This document shows positions 17,717-26,344 of a DNA stretch of 64,000 nucleotides, piece by piece (position 1 is the stretch's first letter; every line of letters begins with the position of its first letter). A model generated the notes under the pieces. That model was not told where the DNA came from, did not search any database, and worked only from the letters and a program-made list of their open reading frames with translations. The DNA lies in the NCBI GenBank assembly GCA_017550745.1, contig JAFZOG010000031.1, forward strand, positions 1-64,000, written 5' to 3'. Source of the DNA: Clostridia bacterium. Lineage in GTDB: Bacteria; Bacillota; Clostridia; Christensenellales; Aristaeellaceae. Position numbers and translations under genes: made by a program.

Positions 17717-18861
17717 CGCATTTCCTCATAGTTGCCAAGGAACACCAGCTGGTCCGCTTCCTGCCTGAGCTGCCCGATCAGGCCGCGAACGGCGGGGTCC
17801 AGGATGGAGGCTTCGATATCGAAGAAGAAGCGGAATTCAAAATCCTTGCCGGGAATGGGGCGGCTTTCCAGCTTGGTCAGGTTCAGGCCCATCACGGATA
17901 TCAGCGACAGCAGCCGGTACAGCGAGCCGGGCTGGTGCGCGGCGGTGAGCATGATGGAAATTTTATTCGCGCCTTCATACACGGTCAGGTCCTTGGCGAT
18001 GCAGATAAAGCGGGTGGAATTGTTTTCGGCGTCGCTGACGGAATCGGACAGGGTTTCCATGCCGTAAAGCTGTTCGCACGTCCGGGAAGCGATGGCCGCA
18101 AGATCTTTGCGCTCGGTCCGCGCGGCAAAAGCGGCGGCGACGGCGGTGTTTTCCATGGGCGTGGCCTTGATGTCCGGGCGCGCCGCGAAAAAAGCGGAGC
18201 ATTGGCGAAGCGCCTGCTCGTGGGAAACCACCTCCCGCACGTCTTCCAGCTTTACCCCAGGCCGGGCCAGCAGCCGATGGTCGATCTTCTGCCGCGTCGC
18301 CCGGACGATGTGGAAATGGTGTTTTTCCATCAGGTCATATACCTGGGTCACGGAACCGGCGGTGGTATTTTCGATGGGCAGCACCCCGAAGGGGCACATC
18401 CCCTTTTCCACCGCGTTGAATACGTCGTTAAAGGTGTTCATGTACAGAATTTGCGGAAAGGCAAACATCCGCTCCGTGGCTTTCTGGGAATACGCGCCTT
18501 CCGTGCCCTGGCAGGCTACCATCACCCGCTCCGGCATTTTCTTCTGTTCGCCGGCCGCAGCGTTTTCAAGCGCTTTGGACAGCGCGGTTTCCGCCCGCAG
18601 GCGCTCGGACTGGTACGCCCGGCTGACGCTGAACAGGGTTTGATACAGCAGCTTGGCGTAGTATTCCAGCTCTTCGCCCGCCTGGAGGGATACCCGGTTG
18701 ATGATTTCCCGCTCCCGCTGCGTATCCAGGATGGGCATGTTCTTTTCCTGCTTATAGGCTGCCACGTCCTTGACCAGGTTCATGCGCTGGGAAAAAAGCG
18801 CGATCAGCTGATTGTCGATGGTATCCAGTTTGCTTCTGATTTCCTGCAGATTGATTTCCAT
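17713..18861 (-). CDS. pheA: Bifunctional chorismate mutase-prephenate dehydratase (P-protein)
   Basis: Converts chorismate to prephenate and then to phenylpyruvate, committing to phenylalanine. 382 aa from ATG 18861. An AroQ-class chorismate mutase spans about 1-85 (IRSKLDTIDNQLIALFSQRM). The dehydratase domain follows with CQGTEGAYSQKA, IENTTAGSV and NNSTRFICIA. A C-terminal ACT domain carries the LESRPI motif for Phe feedback inhibition. The extended frame to 18903 lacks a ribosome site. The fused form is common in Proteobacteria and some Clostridia. It overlaps aroE-aroK by 4 bp. Confidence 0.95.
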   Translation of the reverse strand: MEINLQEIRSKLDTIDNQLIALFSQRMNLVKDVAAYKQEKNMPILDTQREREIINRVSLQAGEELEYYAKLLYQTLFSVSRAYQSERLRAETALSKALENAAAGEQKKMPERVMVACQGTEGAYSQKATERMFAFPQILYMNTFNDVFNAVEKGMCPFGVLPIENTTAGSVTQVYDLMEKHHFHIVRATRQKIDHRLLARPGVKLEDVREVVSHEQALRQCSAFFAARPDIKATPMENTAVAAAFAARTERKDLAAIASRTCEQLYGMETLSDSVSDAENNSTRFICIAKDLTVYEGANKISIMLTAAHQPGSLYRLLSLISVMGLNLTKLESRPIPGKDFEFRFFFDIEASILDPAVRGLIGQLRQEADQLVFLGNYEEMR

Positions 18862-18962
18862 TTTTATGCTCCGCCTTTCTGAAAAAAGCACCCATGGGGC
18901 CATGAAACCCGGTCTATGCCTGCTTTGTTATATTCCGATCCGCCGCGCTGCTGTTCTTTCTC

Positions 18963-20027
18963 TTATTTTCCCAACCATGCGTCCAGCAGAATGATCGCGG
19001 TGACGGCTTCCACCACAGGCACGGCCCGGGGGACAACGCAGGGGTCATGGCGGCCATGCACGGCCAGGGGCGTTTCTTCCATGGTTTTGAGGTTCACGCT
19101 CCGCTGCGGTATGGAAATGGACGGCGTAGGCTTGAAGGAAACGGTAAAATAAACCGGCATCCCGTTGGTGATTCCGCCCAGGATACCGCCCGCGCGGTTG
19201 GTGGCGGTTCGGACAGCGCCGTCCCGTACGCAGAAGGCGTCGTTGTTTGCGCTGCCGCAGGCCTGCGTTTCCCCGAATTCCACGCCTTTCACAGCGGGGA
19301 TGCCAAACAGCGCCTTTGCCAGCTTCCCTTCCATTCCGCCGAAATACGGCCCCCCCAGGCCCGCGGGCAAGCCGGCGGCAAAACACCTGACCGCGCCGCC
19401 GATGCTGTCTCCCTGCTGCCGGGCCGCTTCGATTTCGGCTTTCATTGCTTCGCCCCGCTCCGGGTCGATCACCGGGAAAGCGCCGGGGGCGTACAGGGGC
19501 AGGGCGGGCTGAACCGGGTCGGGCTTCGCGTCCGTTACCGTGCCGATGCGGGCGATATGCGCGGCAACGGAAATTCCTTTTTCCTCCAGATACTGCTTTG
19601 CCAGCGCTCCCGCGAAGCACAGCGGCGCCGTCAGCCGCGCGGAAAACTGCCCGCCGCCCCGCCCGTCCCAGGCCGCGCCGTATTTCACGCGGGCGGTATA
19701 GTCCGCGTGGCCGGGCCGCGGGGTGTCCTTTAATTCCGCGTAATCCGCGGAATGGGTATTGCCGTTGCGGATCAGGGCGGTGATAGGCGCGCCGCAGGTC
19801 TGCCCGTTTTCGTTCAGGCCGGAAAGGATCTCGGGCCGATCATCTTCCTTCCGGGGGGTGCTCCAGGCGTTTCGCCCCGGCGCGCGGCGGGCTATGAACG
19901 CGGCAGCCTTCTCTCCGTCCGGCGCAAACCCTGCCGGGAAGCCCTCCATCACGCAGCCGACGGCAGGCCCGTGGGACTGGCCGAACAGCGTTACCCGGAA
20001 CCGCTCGCCCACCGTGAAATCAGGCAT
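18963..20027 (-). CDS. aroC: Chorismate synthase
   Basis: Last step to chorismate, removing phosphate from EPSP with reduced FMN. 354 aa from ATG 20027, chosen because GGGAGG lies 7 bases upstream. Family signatures are GQSHGPAVGCVMEGFPAG, RPGHADYT, RGGGQFSARLTAPL and the C-terminal HGRHDPCVVPRAVPVVEA. It overlaps the aroA stop by 8 bp, so it belongs to the same operon. About 100 bp separate it from pheA, a possible internal promoter site, but I see no clear motif there. Confidence 0.96.
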   Translation of the reverse strand: MPDFTVGERFRVTLFGQSHGPAVGCVMEGFPAGFAPDGEKAAAFIARRAPGRNAWSTPRKEDDRPEILSGLNENGQTCGAPITALIRNGNTHSADYAELKDTPRPGHADYTARVKYGAAWDGRGGGQFSARLTAPLCFAGALAKQYLEEKGISVAAHIARIGTVTDAKPDPVQPALPLYAPGAFPVIDPERGEAMKAEIEAARQQGDSIGGAVRCFAAGLPAGLGGPYFGGMEGKLAKALFGIPAVKGVEFGETQACGSANNDAFCVRDGAVRTATNRAGGILGGITNGMPVYFTVSFKPTPSISIPQRSVNLKTMEETPLAVHGRHDPCVVPRAVPVVEAVTAIILLDAWLGK

Positions 20028-21216
20028 GGATCCTGCCTCCCATCTGTGCAAAATCATTCCAGAAATCGGGATAGGATTTGTCCACCGCTTCCGCGCCGAG
20101 GAGGGTCACCGGCCCCTGGCAGGCCGTGGCGGCGATGGCGGCGCTCATCACCACCCGGTGATCGTTTTTTCCGTCCACCGTGCCGCCTTTCAGCGCGGTT
20201 CCGTGAACCGAAAGGCCGTCCGCCAGCTCCTCCGCGTACCCGCCCAAAGCGCGGATGGCCTCCGCCATGGCGGTGAGCCGGTCAGACTCCTTCAGCCGCA
20301 GCCGCGCGGCCCCGGTGATGCGCGTGGTTTTGCCCGGCGACGCGGCGGCGGCGGCAGAAAGAATGGGCATCAGGTCCGGCGTCTGGCTCACGTCGATCTC
20401 CCCGCCGATCTGCCGAAGCAGGTTTTCGACGGCCTTGTCCCCCTGGCAGGAAGCGCCGTTCAGGCCGGAAACCGCAACGGCGCTTCCCAGGGCATCCGCC
20501 GCCAGCCAGAACGCCGCCGCGCTCCAGTCCGCTTCCGCGTACACCTCTCCGGGAGAAGCATAGGCCTGCTTTCCCGGCACCCGCCAGCCGCTGCCTGTTT
20601 CCTCCACCGCGATGCCGAACTGACGCAGCACGGAGAGGGTCAGCTCCACATAGGGCTTGGATTCCAGGGGGGAGGTATAAACCAGCTCGCTGTCCCCGCA
20701 AAGCAGGGGCAGGGCAAACAAAAGGCCCGTGAAATACTGGCTGCTCACGTCTCCCGGCAGGGCAAAGGTTCCGGCCCGCAAGCCGCCGCCCACGGAAAGC
20801 GGCAGATAGTCCCCGGCAATCACCGTCCCGTGTTCCCGCAGCGCGGAAAGCAGCGGCCCGTTGGGGCGGGCGGGCAGGCGTCCCCGGCCGATGAGCCGGG
20901 AGGTTCCCTCCAGGCACGCGCACAGGGGCAAAAGGAACCGCAGGGTGGAGCCGCTTTCGCCGCAGTCCATCTCTCCGGCGGGCACCTGCATCGGCCCCCG
21001 CATCTGAAAGCATTCCTCCCGCTTTTCCACCCGTACCCCGCAGCTTTTCAGGCACTGGGCGGTGGCAGAGATGTCCGCGTTGTCCCGGTGATAGTAAATC
21101 CTGGTTGCATCCTTGGACAGCGCGGCGGCAATCAAAAGCCGGTGGACGTGGGATTTGGAGGACGGCAGGCGCGGGATGCAGCCGCTCAGCCTGCCCGGCT
21201 CAATGGTCACTTGCAT
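20020..21216 (-). CDS. aroA: 3-phosphoshikimate 1-carboxyvinyltransferase (EPSP synthase)
   Basis: Joins PEP to shikimate-3-phosphate. 398 aa, slightly shorter than the 420-440 of many homologues. Motifs: LPSSKSHVHRLLIAAAL (substrate-binding Lys-Ser), CGESGSTLRFLLPL, SSQYFTGLLFALPLL, LRLKESDRL and NDHRVVMSAAIAA. The usual LPGSKS reads LPSSKS here. It overlaps aroB by 10 bp and aroC by 8 bp, a tightly coupled operon. Confidence 0.95.
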   Translation of the reverse strand: MQVTIEPGRLSGCIPRLPSSKSHVHRLLIAAALSKDATRIYYHRDNADISATAQCLKSCGVRVEKREECFQMRGPMQVPAGEMDCGESGSTLRFLLPLCACLEGTSRLIGRGRLPARPNGPLLSALREHGTVIAGDYLPLSVGGGLRAGTFALPGDVSSQYFTGLLFALPLLCGDSELVYTSPLESKPYVELTLSVLRQFGIAVEETGSGWRVPGKQAYASPGEVYAEADWSAAAFWLAADALGSAVAVSGLNGASCQGDKAVENLLRQIGGEIDVSQTPDLMPILSAAAAASPGKTTRITGAARLRLKESDRLTAMAEAIRALGGYAEELADGLSVHGTALKGGTVDGKNDHRVVMSAAIAATACQGPVTLLGAEAVDKSYPDFWNDFAQMGGRIHA

Positions 21217-22256
21217 GGCGCTTCTCCTGTGGCTTGAACGAAAATAGCGGGCAAATCCTCAATAGGGACGGTTTTCAGATAACATTTCCCGACTGTCTCC
21301 GGCAGCACCAGGGTGATCTTTCCGCCCCGGCGCTTTTTATCGCGCAGCGCGGCCTCCGCCAGCTCCCCGGCCGTATAGGAAACGCGGATGGGCAGGCCGC
21401 AGGCCAGGCAGGCGTCCGCGATGGGGGCCGGATCGATGCCCGCCGCCCGGGCGGCCATCACCATGCCCACGCCCACGCCCTGGCCGTGGGTGAGGGTAAA
21501 GCCGGAGCATTTTTCCACCGCGTGGCCGAAGGTGTGGCCCAGGTTCAGGAATTGGCGCCTGCCGTTGTCCTTTTCATCCCCGGCCACATAGTCCCGCTTG
21601 ATGGCGACGCACCGGGCGACGGTCTGTTCCATACGCTTCTCCCACGCGCCGGTGTGAAGGGCGGAAAACAATTCCGGGTCGCACAGCACGCCGTATTTCA
21701 GCATTTCCGCCAGGCCATCGCGCTTGAGCCCGGCAGGCAGGTCCCGGATCACGTCGGTATCGCACAGCACGATTTCCGGCTGGTGGAAGGCTCCGGCCAT
21801 GTTCTTTCCCGCAGCCAGATCCACCGCCGTTTTGCCGCCCACGGAGGAATCCACCGCGGCCAGCAGCGTGGTGGGGATCTGAACGAAGCGGATGCCCCGG
21901 TCATACACCGCCGCCGCGAAGCCCGCCAGGTCGCCCGGCACGCCGCCGCCCAGGGCCACCACCAGATCGGACCGGGACACGCCGCTCTCCCCCAGCCATT
22001 CCAGCGCCCGGGCCAGGGTAGCCATGGTCTTGCTCCTTTCTCCATGGGGAAACGCCCAGATGTCCGCGTCAAAGCCCGCGTCCCGCAGGCTGTCCACCAC
22101 CGTTTTCCCGTACAGAAGCTTTACGGTGTCGTCGGTGATGACGGCAGCTTTGCAGGGCCTGACCGCCTTTGCGATTTCCTCCCCTGCCCGCCTGATCAGC
22201 CCCGGCCCGATCAGCACGTCGTAACAGTGGGAAGCCGTAATGCGCACACGCTCCAT
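21207..22256 (-). CDS. aroB: 3-dehydroquinate synthase
   Basis: Cyclises DAHP to 3-dehydroquinate using NAD+ and a divalent metal. 349 aa from ATG 22256, preceded by GGAGG 7 bases away. It shows the GGGVPGDLAGFAAAVYDRG nucleotide loop, PTTLLAAVDSSVGGKTAVD, the metal-binding NLGHTFGHAVE and LTHGQGVGVGM. It is the first gene of the six-gene block aroB-aroA-aroC-pheA-aroEK-aroQ. The MITE at 22281 lies just upstream and may supply or interrupt expression signals. Confidence 0.96.
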   Translation of the reverse strand: MERVRITASHCYDVLIGPGLIRRAGEEIAKAVRPCKAAVITDDTVKLLYGKTVVDSLRDAGFDADIWAFPHGERSKTMATLARALEWLGESGVSRSDLVVALGGGVPGDLAGFAAAVYDRGIRFVQIPTTLLAAVDSSVGGKTAVDLAAGKNMAGAFHQPEIVLCDTDVIRDLPAGLKRDGLAEMLKYGVLCDPELFSALHTGAWEKRMEQTVARCVAIKRDYVAGDEKDNGRRQFLNLGHTFGHAVEKCSGFTLTHGQGVGVGMVMAARAAGIDPAPIADACLACGLPIRVSYTAGELAEAALRDKKRRGGKITLVLPETVGKCYLKTVPIEDLPAIFVQATGEAPCK

Positions 22257-22280
22257 GTTCAATCCTCCAAGCGGTTTTTG

Positions 22281-22575
22281 AGAGTACAGAGTTATATACT
22301 TGGTCAATTGTATAGCAGTCTCCCAAATTGACAACACAGTATCCAGCTATGAGATTCTTCGCTGGCCGCTCCGCTCTCGCTTCGCGGTGCTCAGAATGAC
22401 AGCCAAGTTGAATGATATGAGTTGGATGCCCACCTTCAAACTTGGAGCCAACCAACAAGCTATGTCATCCTGAGCGCATCCGAACGCGAAGGATCTCATA
22501 TTTGGACATTGTGCCAGTATTTTTGAGGATTTCTATACTGCTGATAAATAATTTGAATTCTGAACTCTGTACTCT
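22281..22575. mobile_element. MITE family 2, long copy
   Basis: Perfect 13-bp terminal inverted repeat AGAGTACAGAGTT (22281-22293) / its complement (22563-22575). No ORF. Internally an inverted module (22351-22401 and 22463-22498) has the GAAGGATCT and GTCATCCTGAGCG motifs. The right end stops two bases short of the tyrA stop codon. A small copy lies at 32150. Confidence 0.75.
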
Positions 22576-22577
22576 TT

Positions 22578-23417
22578 TCAGTTTCCTTCTTCCAGCCCTT
22601 CCTTGATTTCCCGGCCCTCCCGCAGCAGGAAGCGCAGGCGTTCCTCATCACGGTTTTTCATCGCGTCGTAGTATTCCTGCAAATTCGTGATCAGCGCTTC
22701 GATCTGGGTCAGCAGCAGGTCGTCGTTTTCCAGAAACAGCTCCGTCCACATGTCCTCGTTGAGCCGCGCCACCCGGGTCATATCTCGGAAGCTGCCGGCG
22801 GAAAAGCCCTTGTGCTTGGGGGCCAGGGGCGTTTTCACATACGCGCTGGACACCACGTGGGCCAGCTGGGAAGTAAACGCGATCATCTCGTCGTGCTCCC
22901 TGGGCGTGGTGAACCGCACCTTGGCAAAGCCGATGGACAGGAAGATCTCCTTGGCCCGGCGGATGGTTTCGATCTCCGTGCCCGGCGCGGGGGCCAGGAT
23001 CATGGAGGCGTTTTCAAACAGGTCGTCCTGGGCGTAGGTGAAGCCGCTGCGCTCCCGCCCCGCCATGGGATGGCCGCCCATGAAAGCGGCCCGGCTCCCT
23101 TCAAAGGCCGGGTACAGCCTGTCGCACACGAACCGCTTCACCCCGCAGCAGTCCACCACCAGGGAACCGGGCTTGAAGCTGTTCAGATGGGCCAGCACCC
23201 AGTTCACCGCGTCTTCGGGATACAGCGCCACCAGCACCATGTCGCAGTCCCCGATGTTTTCTTCCGTCAGTTCCCCGTCAATCGCGCCCACCATCCGGGC
23301 CTGCAAAAGCGCGGTTTCCTTTTTATCCAGCCCATACACCGTATGGCTGGAATGGAATTTGATGCTCCGGGCCAGCGAACCGCCGATCAGCCCCAGGCCC
23401 ACGATGCCGAAAATCAT
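22578..23417 (-). CDS. tyrA: Prephenate dehydrogenase
   Basis: Oxidative decarboxylation of prephenate to 4-hydroxyphenylpyruvate, committing to tyrosine. 279 aa, dehydrogenase domain only with no ACT or mutase fusion. It has the N-terminal nucleotide fold VGLGLIGGSLA, the catalytic region GGHPMAGRERSGF, then SQLAHVVSSAY and GSFRDMTRVA. The GAGGTG ribosome site supports ATG 23417. It lies upstream of aroB on the same strand but is separated from it by the MITE, so co-transcription is uncertain. Without an ACT domain, Tyr control may lie at aroF. Confidence 0.95.
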   Translation of the reverse strand: MIFGIVGLGLIGGSLARSIKFHSSHTVYGLDKKETALLQARMVGAIDGELTEENIGDCDMVLVALYPEDAVNWVLAHLNSFKPGSLVVDCCGVKRFVCDRLYPAFEGSRAAFMGGHPMAGRERSGFTYAQDDLFENASMILAPAPGTEIETIRRAKEIFLSIGFAKVRFTTPREHDEMIAFTSQLAHVVSSAYVKTPLAPKHKGFSAGSFRDMTRVARLNEDMWTELFLENDDLLLTQIEALITNLQEYYDAMKNRDEERLRFLLREGREIKEGLEEGN

Positions 23418-23443
23418 CTTCTTTCACCTCGTCAGGATCATTC

Positions 23444-24052
23444 TTACTTGGAAAAATGCCGGTATGCCAGCACGCCCACAGGCAGGAAATACGCGCACCA
23501 GCAAAGCAGCGCTATCGTTCCGCCGTTGCCGGAATCGCCCTCCGCCATGCCGGTAAACATCCCGGTCATCGGCAGGAAAAAGCAGCCGAAAAAGAAAACG
23601 CCGTGAACCATCATCAATGCTTTCAGCCACTTGTCCTCCTTCCCTTCCGCTTCGATCGACAGGCCGAGAAAGAAGGTGGACAGGGCCATCATGCCATATC
23701 CCAGCAGATCGTAATTGAACAGCAGCCCGCCGTACCGATAATCCAAAATCCTCGCTGCCTGGCCGCTTAGGCTTTCCAGGCGCACGCTGGTGGTCTGGGC
23801 AAAATAGACCAGCAGGATCAGCACGGTGTATACGGCGGAAAACAGAAGCCCGATGTTCGCGGCCACCCGCCGCCCTTCTTTGCTTTCATGCTGGAAGCCC
23901 GCCGCCATCATGATATAGCCCAGGGGCAGGAACATGCACACGAAATACGACCCGAAGGAAAAATCAATCAGCATACAGACCGCGAATAGAAATACCGTGA
24001 CCGCGACCAGCGCCGCGCCGATTTTGGATAACTGCCTGTTCATTCGTTTCAC
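23444..24052 (-). CDS. Integral membrane protein of unknown function
   Basis: 202 aa with six predicted membrane segments (about 10-30, 34-52, 65-85, 112-132, 144-165, 175-195) and short loops. I do not recognise the family. It lies 26 bp after yitT and 26 bp before tyrA on the same strand, so it may be co-transcribed with tyrA. A role in aromatic amino acid transport is conceivable only by position. ATG 24052 has a GAGGTG site upstream. Confidence 0.6.
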   Translation of the reverse strand: MKRMNRQLSKIGAALVAVTVFLFAVCMLIDFSFGSYFVCMFLPLGYIMMAAGFQHESKEGRRVAANIGLLFSAVYTVLILLVYFAQTTSVRLESLSGQAARILDYRYGGLLFNYDLLGYGMMALSTFFLGLSIEAEGKEDKWLKALMMVHGVFFFGCFFLPMTGMFTGMAEGDSGNGGTIALLCWCAYFLPVGVLAYRHFSK

Positions 24053-24077
24053 CTCTGAAAACTAAACTATCTCAAAA

Positions 24078-24977
24078 TCACGTTGACGGTTTTCGGACGA
24101 TGTCAGCTACATTCATGAGAGAAATAAAGGCATCATGATCTATCTCTGTCACGATTTTCTTCAGCCTGTTGATCTGAAACTGATTGGTGATAAAGTAAAG
24201 AATCTGTTTTTCATTTTTGGAATATCCGCCAACTGCATTGACAATTGTGCCGCCCGCCTTGAAGTTATCTGAAAGCGCATGGGATATCTTTTCCGCTTGG
24301 TTTGTGACGATCATCGCGCACATGGCCCTGTCGAAGCCCTCCACAATGAAGTCAACCGTTTTTGAACCGACAAAATAGGTTACGATGGAGTAGAGCGGCA
24401 AAATCCAACTATGGATCACTATACCGCAGACAATATAAAGCAGCGTATTAAAAAGCATCACAAACGTTCCAAGCGATATCCCCAGTTTTTTCGCAAAGAT
24501 AACAGACATAACGTCTATTCCGTCAATTGCGCCGCCAAACCGAATGGTCAGGCCGCTGCCGACGCCTGATATCAATCCGCCAAAAACAGCGCACAAAAGC
24601 AAGTCAGAACCCGCCAGCGGCGATACAAAATTCAGGTCGATCGGCAAGACGTGCATGATCAGAAACGAGGCCAGCGAATAAATAATGATGGTATACAGCG
24701 AGTAAACCGTAAAGAGCAGCCCTTGTTTTTTCAGTCCAAACAGAAAAATCGGAATATTCAAAAGCAGCAGAAAAAGAGACAAAGTAAACTGTGACGGCGT
24801 AATCTGGTCCAACAGCATGGACAACCCTGATATACCGCTGTCATAAAGCTTTACGGGAAATAAGAACAAAGACACGCCGAACGAATTGATGACGCCTGCA
24901 AGCGTCAGAATAAGAAAGTTTTTTATCCTTAGTTCTCTGATTTCCTTAAACCGGCCTTTTTTATTCGTTGTTCGCAT
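24078..24977 (-). CDS. YitT-family membrane protein (DUF161/DUF2179)
   Basis: 299 aa: five or six N-terminal membrane helices (about 20-210) with the family GAIDGIDVMSVIFAKK segment, then a cytoplasmic DUF2179 domain (about 215-295) with FKAGGTIVNAVGGYSKNEKQILYFI. Function of the family is unsettled. The gene is visibly AT-richer than its neighbours, with frequent AAA, ATT and TTT codons, suggesting later acquisition. The AGGAG site before ATG 24977 is well placed. It interrupts the aromatic cluster between aroF and tyrA. Confidence 0.9.
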   Translation of the reverse strand: MRTTNKKGRFKEIRELRIKNFLILTLAGVINSFGVSLFLFPVKLYDSGISGLSMLLDQITPSQFTLSLFLLLLNIPIFLFGLKKQGLLFTVYSLYTIIIYSLASFLIMHVLPIDLNFVSPLAGSDLLLCAVFGGLISGVGSGLTIRFGGAIDGIDVMSVIFAKKLGISLGTFVMLFNTLLYIVCGIVIHSWILPLYSIVTYFVGSKTVDFIVEGFDRAMCAMIVTNQAEKISHALSDNFKAGGTIVNAVGGYSKNEKQILYFITNQFQINRLKKIVTEIDHDAFISLMNVADIVRKPST

Positions 24978-25035
24978 ACTTTTTTATCTCCTGCTCAAAT
25001 CCCGATATTTCCAAAATACCCTTACGCCTCCTTTG

Positions 25036-25062
25036 GTACTTTCCTGGGCTCCAGGAAAGTAC
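25036..25062 (-). repeat. Perfect 12-bp hairpin between aroF and yitT
   Basis: GTACTTTCCTGG-GCT-CCAGGAAAGTAC. There is no T-run after it on the minus strand, so it is a processing or stabilising stem rather than a standard terminator. Confidence 0.5.
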
Positions 25063-25072
25063 ACGTTCCCCC

Positions 25073-26080
25073 TCACTTGCACGCGAAGGGACGGATGGCG
25101 AATACGGTTTTTGCCACATCGTCGAAAGCGTCGGGGGTTAAGGACTGGGCGCCGTCGGACAGGGCGTGGGGCGGATCGTTGTGCACCTCGATCATCAGGC
25201 CGTCCGCCCCGGCGGCGGTGGCGGCCATGGCCATGGGCTTTACCAGGTGGGCGTAACCGGTGGCATGGCTGGGGTCCACCACCACGGGCAGGTGGGTCAG
25301 CCTGTGCAGCACGGGCACGGCGGCCAGGTCCAGGGTGTTGCGGGTGGCGGTTTCAAAGGTGCGGATGCCGCGCTCGCAGAGGATCACCTGGTCATTGCCT
25401 CCCGCCATGATGTATTCCGCGCTCATGAGCCATTCCTGGATGGTGTTTGCCAAGCCGCGTTTTAAGAGGATGGGCTTGCGGATCTGGCCCAGCTCTTTCA
25501 GCAGCTCAAAGTTCTGCATGTTCCGTGCCCCCACCTGGATCACGTCCACATCCTCAAACAGGGGCAGGTGGTTCACATCCATGATCTCCGTCACGATGGG
25601 AAGCCCGGTTTCCCGCTTGGCCAGCAGCAGCAGGCGGATGCCCTCTTCATGCAGGCCCTGGAAAGCGTAGGGCGAGGTGCGGGGCTTGAACGCGCCGCCC
25701 CGCAGCAGCGTGGCCCCGGCTTCCTTGACGCGCTTGGCCACGTACACGATCTGCTGCTCCGTCTCCACCGAGCAGGGCCCGGCGATGATGGCAAAGTGCC
25801 CGCCGCCCAGCTTCACCCCGCTGCCCGCGTCCACCACCGTGTCCTCGGCGTGGAACTTACGGTTGGCGTTTTTGTACGGCTCCTGCACCCGCTGCACGTT
25901 CTCCACGATTTCCAGGCTCTTGATCACGTCGATGTCCACCCGGGACGTGTCGCCAATCAGGCCCATGATGGTCTGGCTCTGGCCCACGGACATGTGAATG
26001 TCAAACCCCATGGATTTGAGCCAGGCGGTCAGGTTGTCCACCTGCTTTTGGTCGGCCTTGCTTTTGAGCAGAATAATCAT
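25073..26080 (-). CDS. aroF: DAHP synthase, type I-beta
   Basis: First committed step of aromatic biosynthesis (PEP + erythrose-4-phosphate to DAHP). 335 aa: an N-terminal ferredoxin-like (ACT-type) domain, about 1-70, which in thermophilic homologues mediates Tyr/Phe inhibition, and then the TIM barrel with IIAGPCSVET, LLRGGAFKPRTSPYAFQG, GARNMQNF, KRGLANT and VVDPSHATG. GGGGAGG precedes ATG 26080. A 190-nt leader with an aromatic-rich peptide and terminator lies upstream, so expression is probably attenuated by charged Phe/Tyr tRNA. No downstream aro gene is immediately adjacent. Confidence 0.96.
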   Translation of the reverse strand: MIILLKSKADQKQVDNLTAWLKSMGFDIHMSVGQSQTIMGLIGDTSRVDIDVIKSLEIVENVQRVQEPYKNANRKFHAEDTVVDAGSGVKLGGGHFAIIAGPCSVETEQQIVYVAKRVKEAGATLLRGGAFKPRTSPYAFQGLHEEGIRLLLLAKRETGLPIVTEIMDVNHLPLFEDVDVIQVGARNMQNFELLKELGQIRKPILLKRGLANTIQEWLMSAEYIMAGGNDQVILCERGIRTFETATRNTLDLAAVPVLHRLTHLPVVVDPSHATGYAHLVKPMAMAATAAGADGLMIEVHNDPPHALSDGAQSLTPDAFDDVAKTVFAIRPFACK

Positions 26081-26110
26081 TGCGTTTTCCTCCCCATCCT
26101 GTCTTTTCTG

Positions 26111-26152
26111 TAAAAGAAAAGGGTTCCGCGATGGCGTTCACCGCGAAACCCT
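26111..26152 (-). terminator. Attenuator terminator of aroF
   Basis: On the minus strand GGGTTTCGCG, an 11-nt loop, CGCGGAACCC (one C-A mismatch) and TTTTCTTTT. The GGGTTT of the 5' arm can alternatively pair with AAACCC that directly overlaps the leader stop codon (TAAACCC at 26171-26165), a ready antiterminator. It ends about 30 nt before the aroF start. Confidence 0.8.
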
Positions 26153-26168
26153 GATTTTTCGTTTGGGT

Positions 26169-26246
26169 TTATCCCATGCGGCGGCGCGCCTTTCCGAAAC
26201 CGAAAAAGCGGTAAAAATAAAAGTAAGCCGCCGCGAAATGACGCAT
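26169..26246 (-). CDS. Phe/Tyr-rich aroF leader peptide
   Basis: 25-aa ORF: ATG 26246, stop TAA 26169. The core is YFYFYRFFGF (residues 8-17); 6 Phe and 3 Tyr in all, then a basic KARRRMG tail. GGAGG lies 9 bases before the ATG. It sits between a promoter and an intrinsic terminator ahead of DAHP synthase, the standard layout of ribosome-mediated attenuation. When Phe/Tyr-tRNA is scarce, stalling on codons 8-17 would leave AAACCC free to form the antiterminator. When translation reaches the stop codon, AAACCC would be covered and the terminator would form. The layout is read directly; the mechanism is inferred by analogy with pheA/trp leaders. Confidence 0.85.
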   Translation of the reverse strand: MRHFAAAYFYFYRFFGFGKARRRMG

Positions 26247-26276
26247 GGTTGCAATCCTCCTTTGGATTTCCTGCAT

Positions 26277-26305
26277 AGCTTAACATAATTTTCAATTCAT
26301 TGCAA
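26277..26305 (-). promoter_or_regulatory. Promoter of the aroF leader transcript
   Basis: Minus-strand TTGCAA, 17-bp spacer ending in TGT (extended -10), TAAGCT. Start near 26270, about 24 nt before the leader peptide ATG. Confidence 0.55.
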
Positions 26306-26344
26306 GGGAAGCGCTGTTTTTCTCCTGTATTCTTTGCCCCGTCC

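Noticed and set aside
25036..25062. Terminator after aroF
   Set aside because: A perfect stem, but it is followed by CCAAAGG on the transcribed strand rather than a U-run.
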